Shown piece by piece: positions 49,167 to 57,916 of a DNA stretch of 64,000 nt; positions within the stretch are counted from its first letter, which is position 1, and every line of letters begins with the position of its first letter. The stretch comes from an uncultured Acetatifactor sp. (lineage in GTDB: Bacteria > Bacillota > Clostridia > Lachnospirales > Lachnospiraceae). The position numbers and the translations under genes are program-made. The stretch lies in the NCBI GenBank assembly GCA_910579755.1, contig CAJTVB010000010.1, forward strand, positions 1 to 64,000, written 5' to 3'. The notes under the pieces were generated by a model that was not told the origin of the DNA, searched no databases, and saw only the letters and a program-made list of their open reading frames with translations.

Positions 49167-50873
49167 ATGAAAAACATCAAAATGAAGTTAAAGGTCAAGA
49201 TTCTGGCATGTGCACTGGTGCCTTTATTTGTGATCATGGTCTTGGCTGTGCTGTCACTGAGAAGTACGGGCCTGTCAATGGCCAACAAACTGGAGGAGGA
49301 GCATCTGACCACGGCCAACTATGGAGTCAGGGAAATTCTGGAGGCCAATTATCCCGGTGATTTTCATATGGAAGGAGATCAGCTGTATAAGGGTGAGATG
49401 AACCTTACAGAAAGTCTGGGTAAGCTGGATGCTTTTCTGAAAGCCACGGGTGTGGAGATCACCATATTTGTAGATGGAACCCGGAGGGCTACCAGTATCG
49501 TGGACTCCAGCGGCCAGCGTATTATTAATACGCCCATAGCCGAAGATGCCTATGCGGCAGTGAGCCGGGACGGCCAGTTTTTCTCGGATCATGCAAGTGT
49601 AAGAGGAATGAGCTATTACGGGATTTATGTGGGAGCAGGGTCCACCGCCGGCGGAGAGGATGTAATCATTTTTACGGGAGTATCCGTGGAAAATGCCCGA
49701 AGCCTGTATTCGAGAACGCTTGTTAGTGTTGCCATATTTATGGTTCTTGTAGCTGTAGTATTTGCAGTTATCTGTTATGTAGTGGTGAACAGTATTGCCC
49801 GAAATCTGAATGTGTCTGTGGCAAACCTGAATCTGGTTGCAGACGGCAGACTCAATGTAGTGGTGGGTGACAGGATCATGTCCAGGACGGATGAGGTGGG
49901 CACTATAGCCACGGCCATACATACTCTGATCGGCAAGTTTGTAAATATTGTAAATAACCTTAAGGGCTCCAGTGAAACTCTGACGGATTTCAGCTCGGAG
50001 ATCAGAAAGAGCATCGGCAATATCAATGAATCAATTGCCAACGTCAATGTGGCGGTAGACGAAATTGCCATGGGTGCTACAAACCAGGCCAATGAGACCA
50101 CCAGCGTTACCCAGCAGATGAATGATATGAGCATTGCAGTGGACGAGGCCATGAAGAATATTGAGATGTTGACGGAGAGCACCGGCAGCATGGAGAATTC
50201 CAACCGCACGGCCAATAGTACACTGGACGACCTGGTTCAGATCAGCAACCGCACTTCCCAGTCCATCAAGATGGTGTATGAGCAGACCAATGCCACAAAC
50301 CAGTCAGCGGCTGAGATCCAGAGCGTGGTAAACATTATTGCTGATATTGCTTCTCAGACAAACCTGCTTTCTCTGAACGCTTCTATTGAGGCTGCCAGAG
50401 TGGGTGAGCATGGAAGAGGCTTTGCTGTGGTGGCGGACGAGGTTCGTAATCTGGCGGATCAGTGCCGTGTATCCTCTGAACAGATCGCTCAGATCATTCA
50501 GGAGTTGATTACCAAATCCAACGAGAACGTAGAGGCCATGGATGCAGTGGTTTCCGAGATGGAAATGCAGCATAAAAAGCTGGAGTCCACCAGAACAGTC
50601 TTTGAAGAGCTTGACACAGAGATCAACAATGTGGCCCGGGCAGTGGAAAATATCAAGGAGATCACGGAAGGCATCGGCCGGGTGAAGGATGCGGTGTACA
50701 GCAACATGGAAAGCCTTGCGGCTATTTCTGAAGAAAATGCGGCTTCCACCCAGGAGACCTCCGCAACCATGACAGAGCTGAGCCATATCGTGGAGAAATG
50801 TAATGATGCGCTTGAATCCCTTGTGGAGATCAGCAATACTCTGGATGGAAATGTAAGACAGTTTGTTCTGTAA
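49167..50873 (+). CDS. Methyl-accepting chemotaxis protein
   Basis: A 568-residue transmembrane receptor; AAAGGAA precedes the ATG. Helix 1 is at about 11-31 (ILACALVPLFVIMVLAVLSL), then a single-cache sensor domain (to about 190; AFLKATGVEITIFVDGTRR), helix 2 (about 192-215), a HAMP domain, and a long coiled-coil signalling domain. The kinase-contact tip reads IASQTNLLSLNASIEAARVG, close to the universal hairpin sequence. The last methylation helix ends near VRQFVL. A divergent promoter region and an own terminator suggest a single-gene unit. The ligand is unknown; no flagellar or che genes are in the window. Confidence 0.95.
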   Translation: MKNIKMKLKVKILACALVPLFVIMVLAVLSLRSTGLSMANKLEEEHLTTANYGVREILEANYPGDFHMEGDQLYKGEMNLTESLGKLDAFLKATGVEITIFVDGTRRATSIVDSSGQRIINTPIAEDAYAAVSRDGQFFSDHASVRGMSYYGIYVGAGSTAGGEDVIIFTGVSVENARSLYSRTLVSVAIFMVLVAVVFAVICYVVVNSIARNLNVSVANLNLVADGRLNVVVGDRIMSRTDEVGTIATAIHTLIGKFVNIVNNLKGSSETLTDFSSEIRKSIGNINESIANVNVAVDEIAMGATNQANETTSVTQQMNDMSIAVDEAMKNIEMLTESTGSMENSNRTANSTLDDLVQISNRTSQSIKMVYEQTNATNQSAAEIQSVVNIIADIASQTNLLSLNASIEAARVGEHGRGFAVVADEVRNLADQCRVSSEQIAQIIQELITKSNENVEAMDAVVSEMEMQHKKLESTRTVFEELDTEINNVARAVENIKEITEGIGRVKDAVYSNMESLAAISEENAASTQETSATMTELSHIVEKCNDALESLVEISNTLDGNVRQFVL

Positions 50874-50913
50874 GAAAAATTGTTCTGTAAGAAAGAACGG
50901 AAGCTTATATATG

Positions 50914-50944
50914 AAAAGGCCGCCATGTTTTATGGCGGCCTTTT
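50914..50944 (+). terminator. Terminator of the chemoreceptor gene
   Basis: AAAAGGCCGCCA (50914-50925) pairs perfectly with TGGCGGCCTTTT (50933-50944); loop TGTTTTA. Confidence 0.9.
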
Positions 50945-51035
50945 CAGGCGGACGGACAATACGGTTTGAGAATGTTTTGAGGGAGTTTTATTGGACTCGT
51001 ATTGCGGTATAATGTACCTGTTCCTGAAAAATCCA

Positions 51036-51064
51036 TTGACAGGGCAGAACAAATGTTTTATACT
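51036..51064 (+). promoter_or_regulatory. Distal promoter of the DUF1653 gene
   Basis: Perfect TTGACA (51036-51041), 17 bp, TATACT (51059-51064). A second promoter lies 95 bp downstream. Together they fill the 316-bp gap after the chemoreceptor. Confidence 0.6.
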
Positions 51065-51131
51065 GAGAAAAAGAATGTTTGTTCGAAAAGCGTGCCCTAT
51101 AAATTTCTTGTGAAGCAATGACAGGATTTAC

Positions 51132-51160
51132 ATGACATTTCGTTGAAATAGGGGTATACT
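51132..51160 (+). promoter_or_regulatory. Proximal promoter of the DUF1653 gene
   Basis: ATGACA (51132-51137), 17 bp, TATACT (51155-51160), about 30 bp before the ATG. Confidence 0.55.
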
Positions 51161-51189
51161 TTTTTTATGAAAAGAAAGGAGCTCCATAA

Positions 51190-51777
51190 ATGTCATTTAT
51201 TCCGAAACCACATGAAATTTATAAGCATTTTAAAGGGAATTTATATCAGATCACGGCGGTTGCCGAGCATACGGAGACCGGGGAAAAGCTGGTGGTCTAT
51301 CAGGCTCTTTACGGTGACTTCAAGACTTATGCAAGACCGCTTTCCATGTTTACAGAAAGATTAAGCAGGGAAAAATATCCTGATGCGGGTCAGGAGTTCC
51401 GCTTTGAGCTGCAGGGGCCCGACGGAGACAGACAGAAGCGTGAAACACAGGCGGCTTCGGAGGTGGAAGAGAAGGAGGCATCCGACACGAAATTATCTGA
51501 CACGGAGTCATCGGACACGAAATCACCAGACATGGAGCTATCTGATGCGGAAGCAGTTCTGGATCCGCTTCTCCTGGAGTTTCTGGATGCAGACACCTAT
51601 GAGCAGAGGCTGAATATCCTGGCGGGGCTGCACCACCGGATCACGGACGAAATGATAACCACAATGGGAATCGCCTGTGATGTGGAGGTGGAAAGCGGAG
51701 ATGTGGAAGAGCGCTATGAGTCTCTGAAGGCGTGTCTGCTTATGCTGGAGCGGTATGAGTGCAACCGGATCCGATAA
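51190..51777 (+). CDS. DUF1653-domain protein with acidic repeat linker
   Basis: A 195-residue soluble protein with AAAGGAG before the ATG. Residues 1-60 form a DUF1653 domain (PHEIYKHFKGNLYQITAVAE, then VVYQALYGDFKTYARPLSMF), a small SH3-like barrel. Next comes an acidic linker (about 95-120) of repeated SDTKxSDxE-like units, encoded by a 15-bp DNA repeat. The C-terminal 70 residues form a helical domain (DPLLLEFLDADTYEQRLNIL, then RYESLKACLLMLERYE). In other proteins DUF1653 is often fused to nucleotide or phage-related enzymes; its ligand is unknown. Confidence 0.8.
   Translation: MSFIPKPHEIYKHFKGNLYQITAVAEHTETGEKLVVYQALYGDFKTYARPLSMFTERLSREKYPDAGQEFRFELQGPDGDRQKRETQAASEVEEKEASDTKLSDTESSDTKSPDMELSDAEAVLDPLLLEFLDADTYEQRLNILAGLHHRITDEMITTMGIACDVEVESGDVEERYESLKACLLMLERYECNRIR
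51478..51551 (+). repeat. 15-bp repeat coding for SDT/SDE units
   Basis: About five in-frame copies related to TCTGACACGAAATCA within the DUF1653 protein gene, giving SDTKLSDTESSDTKSPD. Confidence 0.7.
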
Positions 51778-51984
51778 ACCGCAGGTCATGACGGCCAATC
51801 CCTTTTGATGCAAGTGAACCTATGAAGGCGCGCATCCAAACTGTCGATGGAATCATTCCATGGAAGCAGTACACTCCACATACATCAGCAAAACATAGAG
51901 CCGCAATGCGGCGGCAGACTGCAGCGCCGACTTGTTTTGCCAATGGGAGTGGGGCTGTGAACAGTAACCGGAGGGGAGGGGCTT

Positions 51985-53016
51985 ATGGCACATATACTTG
52001 ACAAAAAAATGGTGATTGGCGTATCTTCCAGAGCGTTGTTTGACTTGACGGTTGAAAATGAAATATTTGAAAATCAGGGGCTGGAGGCTTATTGCAAATA
52101 CCAGGTGGAGCATGAACAGGATATCCTAAAGCCCGGCCCCGGCTTTGGCCTGGTCAGATCCCTGCTTCGGCTGAATGAATACAGTCCGGAGTCTGATCTG
52201 GTGGAAGTAATCATTATGTCCAGAAACAGTCCGGATACTTCGCTGAGGGTGTTTAATGCAATCGCATATTACGGATTGTCCATCACACGGGCTGTCCTGG
52301 CCAGCGGAGCCTCGCTGGCTCCTTATCTGGAGGCCTTCCATACGGATCTTTTTCTTTCCGCCTATGAGGATGACGTACAGTGTGCCGTTGACAGCGGGAT
52401 TGCCGCAGGTATCATATGTACGGAGAGGCCTGCGGAAAAAAGCGCCCGGGTGATACCGATGCCGGGGCTGGCGGAAGAGGGAGACCGGTGGGGAGAAGGC
52501 CGGGGATATTGCGCAGGCAGTGGGGATCCAGTCAATGGGGATCAGATCAGGATTGCCTTTGACGGAGATGCGGTTTTGTTTGCCGATGATTCGGAAAGGA
52601 TTTTTAAAGAGAAGGGATTAAATGCCTTTGAGGAGAATGAAAGGGTTCATGCCAGAGAACCCCTGGAGGAGGGGCCCTTCGCGCATTTCCTCAGGAAGCT
52701 GTCGGATCTGCAGAGGAGACTTGGTGCCAAAGAGTGTCCTGTGAGGACAGCCTTGGTCACATCCCGCAGCGCTCCGGCTCACGAGAGGGTTATACGCACG
52801 CTTCGTGCATGGAATGTGCGGGTGGACGAAGCCTTCTTTTTGGGGGGACTGGAGAAAAAGGAGGTTCTGAGAGCCTTTGGTGCACAGATATTTTTTGATG
52901 ATCAGTCGATACATACATTGAGCGCCGCCCAGGCGGTTCCCGCAGCCAGGGTGCCCTATTGCAGTAAAAAGGCGCGGAGAAGACAGGAAACAGGATTTGT
53001 AGGACATGCATTATGA
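51985..53016 (+). CDS. 5'-nucleotidase (cytosolic type I-like)
   Basis: A 343-residue protein; GAGGGGAGGG precedes the ATG. It starts with VIGVSSRALFDL, in which the family nucleophile Asp is seen in the SSRALFDL form used by eukaryotic NT5C1A/B-like enzymes (PF06189). IIMSRNSPDTSLRVFNAI is the second signature; AFDGDAVLFADDSE is a HAD-like Asp motif, and LVTSRSAPAHERVIRTLR plus FFDDQSIHTLSAA complete the active site. It should dephosphorylate a nucleoside monophosphate, with AMP the first guess. It overlaps the SfsA-MutY gene by 11 bp, so the two are likely made together. Confidence 0.85.
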   Translation: MAHILDKKMVIGVSSRALFDLTVENEIFENQGLEAYCKYQVEHEQDILKPGPGFGLVRSLLRLNEYSPESDLVEVIIMSRNSPDTSLRVFNAIAYYGLSITRAVLASGASLAPYLEAFHTDLFLSAYEDDVQCAVDSGIAAGIICTERPAEKSARVIPMPGLAEEGDRWGEGRGYCAGSGDPVNGDQIRIAFDGDAVLFADDSERIFKEKGLNAFEENERVHAREPLEEGPFAHFLRKLSDLQRRLGAKECPVRTALVTSRSAPAHERVIRTLRAWNVRVDEAFFLGGLEKKEVLRAFGAQIFFDDQSIHTLSAAQAVPAARVPYCSKKARRRQETGFVGHAL

Positions 53017-54808
53017 TAATATAGTAAAGGGGCGTTTTATAGAGCGCCCCAACCGCTTTGTGGCCAGAGTGGAGATAGACGGACATGTGGAAACTGTCCA
53101 TGTGAAAAACACCGGTCGCTGCAGAGAGCTTTTGCAGAAGGGGGCTGCAGTTTATCTGGAAGAGTGCGGCAGACCCGGAAGATCCACGGCCTTTGATCTG
53201 GTGGCCGTGGAAAAGGGCAGCCGGCTGATCAACATGGATTCTCAGGCTCCCAACAGGGCAGTGGGACGATGGCTATCCCAAAAGGAGCTTTTTCCGGAGC
53301 TGGTCATGATACGGCCAGAAACGAAATACGGTAATTCCCGGTTTGACTTTTATGTGGAAACGCCGGAGGAAAAGATATTTATAGAGGTAAAAGGCGTAAC
53401 ATTGGAAAGTGAGGGTGTGGTACTCTTTCCGGATGCGCCTTCAGAGAGAGCGGTAAAGCACGTGGAAGAGCTGATGGCGGCAAAGCGTGAGGGATACCGT
53501 GTTTTTGTGTTGTTTGTGATTCAGATGGAGAATGTGGAATATTTCACACCCAACAGAGTAACCCATCCGGAATTTGCGGAGGCGCTTAGCAGGGCTTCCC
53601 GGGAAGGGGTGGAGATCCTGGCTTATGACTGCATTGTCACAGAGAATTCTATGAGAATAAATCGTCCGGTGGAGGTACGATTGGAGGAGAAATTTATAGA
53701 AATTTCCGCAAACGTTAAGGAAACCTTAAGTCCGGGGGAGCTGTCGGCCATTCCCAAACCGCTTCTAAAGTGGTATGATAAGAACAAGAGGATCCTGCCC
53801 TGGAGGGAGGATCCGAAGCCTTACAGGGTGTGGGTTTCGGAGATCATGCTGCAACAGACCCGGGTGGAGGCCGTAAAGCCCTATTTTCAGCGATTCATGC
53901 AGGCATTTCCGGATATTGCCTCTCTGGCGGAAGCCAAAGAGGAGCAGGTGCTGAAGCTGTGGGAGGGACTTGGATATTACAGCAGGGCCCGAAATCTGCA
54001 AAAGGCGGCCCGCCAGATTCAGGAGGAATATCAGGGACAGATGCCCCGGGAATATGATAAGCTGCTGAAGCTGGCAGGAATCGGAAGCTATACGGCAGGG
54101 GCAGTGGCCTCTATCGCTTACGGAAAGCCTGTGCCGGCGGTGGATGGCAATGTGCTCCGGGTTATTTCCCGTTTCCGGAGTGACCGGCGACTGATGTCGG
54201 ATCAGAAAGTAAAGACCTCCGTGGAGAAGGATCTTGCACGGATTCTGCCAAAGGATCGGCCCGGAGATTTTAACCAGGCGCTAATGGAGCTGGGAGCCTG
54301 TGTTTGTGTTCCCGGCGGTGCTCCTGCCTGCGGAAGCTGTCCCCTGCAGAATATCTGCATGGCTCACAGAGAGGGACAGGAAACAGAATATCCCAGGAAG
54401 GCCCATAAGCCGCCCAGAAAGATCGATCAAAAGACCATACTTGTGATTCGAAAAGGAGATCATGTGGCCATCCGCAAGAGAAGCGCCAAAGGCTTGCTGG
54501 CAGGGATGTATGAGTTTCCGTCTCTGGAAGGATTCTGTTCGCCTCAGGAGGCAGTGGAATATCTGGAAAAAAATGGCATCAGGGTTTTGCGTATACAGGA
54601 GCTGGAACCGGCAAAGCATATATTTACCCACAGAGAGTGGCACATGAAGGGCTATATGGTCCGGGTGGACGAGCTGACGGTACCGGATTTGGAAAAAAGC
54701 GGGGACTGGCTGTACATTGAACCCTGGGAGACAAAGGAGCGGTATCCGATTCCCTCGGCCTTTGGTGCCTATGTGAAGTTTATAAAAAAAGAGTACAAAG
54801 TTGAATAA
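53006..54808 (+). CDS. Fusion of SfsA nuclease and MutY adenine glycosylase
   Basis: A 600-residue protein in one uninterrupted frame. Residues 1-228 form a full SfsA domain (LVAVEKGSRLINMDSQAPN, FDFYVETPEEKIFIEVKGV, FPDAPSERAVKHVEELM). A 15-residue linker leads to a full MutY (about 245-598): WREDPKPYRVWVSEIMLQQT has the catalytic Glu, the helix-hairpin-helix is LAGIGSYTAGAVASIAYG, VDGNVLRVISR holds the catalytic Asp, and an iron-sulphur loop of cysteines follows (VCVPGGAPACGSC...C). A NUDIX-like 8-oxoG-recognition domain ends the protein. SfsA and MutY usually are separate genes. MutY removes adenine opposite 8-oxoG; SfsA has nuclease-like features. Start shared with the 5'-nucleotidase overlap. 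Confidence 0.93.
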   Translation: MHYDNIVKGRFIERPNRFVARVEIDGHVETVHVKNTGRCRELLQKGAAVYLEECGRPGRSTAFDLVAVEKGSRLINMDSQAPNRAVGRWLSQKELFPELVMIRPETKYGNSRFDFYVETPEEKIFIEVKGVTLESEGVVLFPDAPSERAVKHVEELMAAKREGYRVFVLFVIQMENVEYFTPNRVTHPEFAEALSRASREGVEILAYDCIVTENSMRINRPVEVRLEEKFIEISANVKETLSPGELSAIPKPLLKWYDKNKRILPWREDPKPYRVWVSEIMLQQTRVEAVKPYFQRFMQAFPDIASLAEAKEEQVLKLWEGLGYYSRARNLQKAARQIQEEYQGQMPREYDKLLKLAGIGSYTAGAVASIAYGKPVPAVDGNVLRVISRFRSDRRLMSDQKVKTSVEKDLARILPKDRPGDFNQALMELGACVCVPGGAPACGSCPLQNICMAHREGQETEYPRKAHKPPRKIDQKTILVIRKGDHVAIRKRSAKGLLAGMYEFPSLEGFCSPQEAVEYLEKNGIRVLRIQELEPAKHIFTHREWHMKGYMVRVDELTVPDLEKSGDWLYIEPWETKERYPIPSAFGAYVKFIKKEYKVE

Positions 54809-54861
54809 ATATGTGTATTCAATTTTATGGGCGCGCCGCAGCGCGCAGAATGGATGGAAGG

Positions 54862-55890
54862 ATGAAACTGCTGTCGATAGCGATACCATGCTATAATTCG
54901 GAGCGCTATATGCGGAAATGTATTGATTCTCTGCTGACAGGGGGCGAAGATGTAGAGATTATCATTGTGGACGACGGTTCCACAAAGGACAGGACAGCCG
55001 AGATCGCAGATGAGTATGCGGCTGAATTTCCTACCATTGTCAAGGCGGTTCACAAGGAGAATGGCGGTCATGGATCCGCTGTGAATGCCGGTATTGACAA
55101 TGCCAGCGGCCTGTACTTTAAGGTGGTGGACAGTGACGACTGGGTGAAGCAGGACGCATATTTACAGGTGCTGGAGCTTCTGCAGGAGATGGCGGGAGGA
55201 AACAGTGTTCTGGATATGCTGGTCAGCAATTACGTCTATGAAAAAGAAGGAGAAAAGCGTAAGAAGGTGATTCAATACCGGCATATTCTGCCGCAGGGAA
55301 AACTGTTTACCTGGGAGGACTGTCATCATTTTACGAAGGGGCATTACATCTTGATGCATTCCGTCATATTCCGGACGAAGCTTTTAAAGGAGTGCGGCAT
55401 CAGGCTTCCGGAGCACACCTTCTATGTGGACAATATTTATGTGTTTGAGCCTCTGCCCCATGTAAAAAATATGTACTATCTGGATGTAAATTTCTATCGC
55501 TATTATATCGGCAGGGAGGATCAGTCCGTCAACGAGGAGGTTATGATATCCAGGATCGATCAGCAGATCCGGGTCAATAAGCTGATGATTGATTATTTGG
55601 TGGAAAGAAAGCAGGAGCTTGTAAAAAATAAGCGTCTGTACCAGTATATGCGTAATTATCTGGAAATTATCACAACCGTTTCATCAGTGCTTCTCATACG
55701 CTCAGGAACGGAAGAGAACCTTCAGAAAAAGAAAGAGCTGTGGAATTACCTGAAGGAAAAGGATAGGAAGCTTTTTACCTGGATGCGCAGCGGCATTATG
55801 GGAGGAGCCATGAACCTTCCCGGGAGGGGAGGGCGCAAGATCTCTCTGGAGGGTTACAGGATCTGTCAGAAAATTTTCAAATTTAATTAA
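54862..55890 (+). CDS. Family 2 glycosyltransferase
   Basis: A 342-residue GT-A protein. Several ATGs are in frame; I use that at 54862 because the family's N-terminus MKLLSIAIPCYNSERYM begins there and a GGATGG-like site precedes it. IIIVDDGSTKDRT is the first nucleotide-sugar motif, FKVVDSDDWV the DxD. HRDVIFRTKLLK-like text (HSVIFRTKLLKECG) and the end rich in basic residues match bacterial GT2 enzymes for polysaccharides or teichoic acids. No membrane helix. It stands alone, after the MutY fusion, and a long hairpin closes it. Confidence 0.88.
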   Translation: MKLLSIAIPCYNSERYMRKCIDSLLTGGEDVEIIIVDDGSTKDRTAEIADEYAAEFPTIVKAVHKENGGHGSAVNAGIDNASGLYFKVVDSDDWVKQDAYLQVLELLQEMAGGNSVLDMLVSNYVYEKEGEKRKKVIQYRHILPQGKLFTWEDCHHFTKGHYILMHSVIFRTKLLKECGIRLPEHTFYVDNIYVFEPLPHVKNMYYLDVNFYRYYIGREDQSVNEEVMISRIDQQIRVNKLMIDYLVERKQELVKNKRLYQYMRNYLEIITTVSSVLLIRSGTEENLQKKKELWNYLKEKDRKLFTWMRSGIMGGAMNLPGRGGRKISLEGYRICQKIFKFN

Positions 55891-55926
55891 CAGCCGGGCG
55901 GGGAATTTGTTCCCTGCCCATTGTGC

Positions 55927-55970
55927 ATAAAAGAACTCCTCAGATCACCCGATCTGAGGAGTTCTTTTAT
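55927..55970. terminator. 20-bp perfect bidirectional terminator
   Basis: Arms 55927-55946 and 55951-55970 are perfectly complementary over 20 bp with loop ACCC, with T-rich tails on both strands. It ends the GT2 gene and the converging PAP2 gene; the last residues and stop codon of the PAP2 gene are encoded inside it. Confidence 0.85.
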
Positions 55971-56628
55971 CAGGGTCACGCTGTGCTCTGCCCACAGCGA
56001 TCAGGTCTCTTCTGTATACCAGTACATACATGGCGCCGCCCATCAATAGTCCTGTGATCACATCAAACACGGAATGCTGCTTGATCAACACGGTGGAGAG
56101 AATAATGGATAGGGCCAGAATAAAGGATCCGATCCGTATCCCCTTTTTATCTGCCAGGCTCCGGCAGCGCATCACCGCAAAATGTGCGCCCAGAGAATTG
56201 AATACATGAATGCTTGGCCAAAGGTTTGTAGGTGTGTCAGTCTTCCAGAGAAAGGCCACCATGGAGGTGAAAATATTGTCTCTCGGCATTACGGGAGGCC
56301 GCAGGTGATGTCCGTTGGGCCACAGGGTGGAGATCAGCAGGAATATGGTCATACCGGTAAAAAGGAAGGTGCATACTCTGCGGTAATCCTGTTTGTCCTT
56401 GAAGAATAAATATACCACCACGGCGGATACATAAAAAAACCATAAAAAGTAAGGAACCACAAACACTTCACAAAAGGGGATATAGTCGTCAGCGGCCATA
56501 TGTATTACATGATAGCCTTTGGTGACGTTTTTTTCAAGCCATGCGAACCATGTCAGGTACAGGACCATGTACAGCAAAAGCGGAATCCCGTGCTTATATG
56601 CTTCATACAGGCTTTTTGCTTTTTTCAT
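55945..56628 (-). CDS. PAP2-superfamily membrane phosphatase
   Basis: A 227-residue protein with six predicted helices. The phosphatase motifs are visible: a shortened first motif in the loop around RPPVMPRDN, then WPSIHVFNSLG (PSxH) and STVLIKQHSVFDVITG (SxxxxxHxxxD with His and Asp). This subset fits the inositolphosphotransferase-like or lipid-phosphate phosphatase branch. It could dephosphorylate undecaprenyl pyrophosphate, phosphatidate or a related lipid. It is read in the same direction as the lipid kinase gene downstream in the window, but 180 bp apart. The ribosome site is weak. The C-terminal end runs into the terminator. Confidence 0.82.
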   Translation of the reverse strand: MKKAKSLYEAYKHGIPLLLYMVLYLTWFAWLEKNVTKGYHVIHMAADDYIPFCEVFVVPYFLWFFYVSAVVVYLFFKDKQDYRRVCTFLFTGMTIFLLISTLWPNGHHLRPPVMPRDNIFTSMVAFLWKTDTPTNLWPSIHVFNSLGAHFAVMRCRSLADKKGIRIGSFILALSIILSTVLIKQHSVFDVITGLLMGGAMYVLVYRRDLIAVGRAQRDPDKRTPQIG

Positions 56629-56809
56629 TTTTCAATCAAACCTTTCTGATTTCTTTCAAACAATTTATTCAATTTCGATAACATCTTTAGTATAGCGCAT
56701 CAAAAATATTTTGCAATGACTTTTGACGCATCTTAAGTATTTTTAAGAAATCCTTTAGGTTTGACCGAAAGATGAATGGGAGCGTATTGCTGTGAAAAAT
56801 TGCTTTTCA

Positions 56810-57739
56810 TCAGGGGTGGATGATCTGCAGGGCGTGCTTCTTACAGGCTACGGTGATTCGGCTGCTTTTTCTGGTGACCTCTCCGTCGGTGTGGACCCAC
56901 ATGGGAACGGAGGTTTCCAAAGTAAGGGTAGTGGTCTGGTAGGCTTCCACACCCTGAAAGCGGTAGTGCTTTCCCTTGAAGGCGGTAGGAAGGGCAAACA
57001 GGATCAGCCACTTGGGAAGATCTCCCACAGCGCAAAGATTCATGATGCCATCCGTGGGATCGGCATTGGGGCTGAACATAAAGCCGCCTCCCTCAAAGCG
57101 GTGGAGCATGCATGCGGTAAAGAGCATATTGCCGATATTTACAGGAATATTATTGTCCAGAGTTAATCTGCCGGATACTGCCCTGGCCGCCAGAAGCTGC
57201 TTTAACGCGATGCCCAGATAGGTCAGCTTGCCCAGGCCTATGCGGTTCAGCACAGGCTTTACCTTGGAGTGGAGTGCTTCCTCGCAGACGGCGGCATCGA
57301 AGCCGATTCCGCAGCTGACGGCAAAACGCCGTACCTCGCCGTCGGAATAGGTCAGAACGCCCAGATCCATTGCATGAGGCTTTCCCGTGTGCAGGATCAG
57401 ATCCAGCGCCGCAGTGGGATCTGTGGGAATATTCAAATCTCTTGCCAGATCATTGCTGGAGCCGGTGGGTATATATCCCAGGATGACCTGTGCCTGCTCC
57501 GGGATCCCCTGGAGAGCTTCGTTCATGGTACCATCGCCGCCCAGAATAACTATGGAGACAGGGGACTGTGCGGGCAGAGAAATGATCTCGGACGCGATCC
57601 TGGCCACATCGCCTGCCTTTTCGGAAAAATATGGGCGATAGGGGACGTTTCCCCGCTGGAGCGCCGGTTCTACCTGCCGTTTCCATATCTGGAGTCCTTT
57701 GCCGGAGCGGGATGCCGGGTTAATAATGATATGATACAT
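56810..57739 (-). CDS. Diacylglycerol/lipid kinase (DagK, YegS/BmrU family)
   Basis: A 309-residue cytosolic protein with GGAGGCG before the ATG. N-terminal: IIINPASRSGKGL, then VILGGDGTMNEALQG (the GGDGT nucleotide motif), IPTGSSNDLARDL, and MDLGVLTY. The C-terminal beta domain has SCGIGFDAAVCEEAL and PTDGIMNLCAVGDLP and ends at MWVHTDGE, which carries the second metal-site acid. It phosphorylates diacylglycerol or a similar lipid to phosphatidate. It lies near a PAP2 phosphatase on the same strand and is divergent from the fucosidase gene. Confidence 0.92.
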   Translation of the reverse strand: MYHIIINPASRSGKGLQIWKRQVEPALQRGNVPYRPYFSEKAGDVARIASEIISLPAQSPVSIVILGGDGTMNEALQGIPEQAQVILGYIPTGSSNDLARDLNIPTDPTAALDLILHTGKPHAMDLGVLTYSDGEVRRFAVSCGIGFDAAVCEEALHSKVKPVLNRIGLGKLTYLGIALKQLLAARAVSGRLTLDNNIPVNIGNMLFTACMLHRFEGGGFMFSPNADPTDGIMNLCAVGDLPKWLILFALPTAFKGKHYRFQGVEAYQTTTLTLETSVPMWVHTDGEVTRKSSRITVACKKHALQIIHP

Positions 57740-57916
57740 GGGACGCCTCCTTATTTCGTGTGTTTTCTATATTTTATCAGGAAAGTGTCTTTGGGTAAAG
57801 CATATTCTGTGTCTGGTAAAATGCGGAAAGGTATAGTACAATATCTGTATTCCAGACATAAATCACCGGGTGTGAACATATGTGTTCTGCGCAAGGGCAG
57901 AGAAGGAGGGATGTTT

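Noticed and set aside
57269..57910. Plus-strand frame running from inside the lipid kinase gene into the fucosidase
   Set aside because: This is antisense to a clear DagK gene. The fucosidase start at 57917 has a strong ribosome site and a family-like N-terminus.
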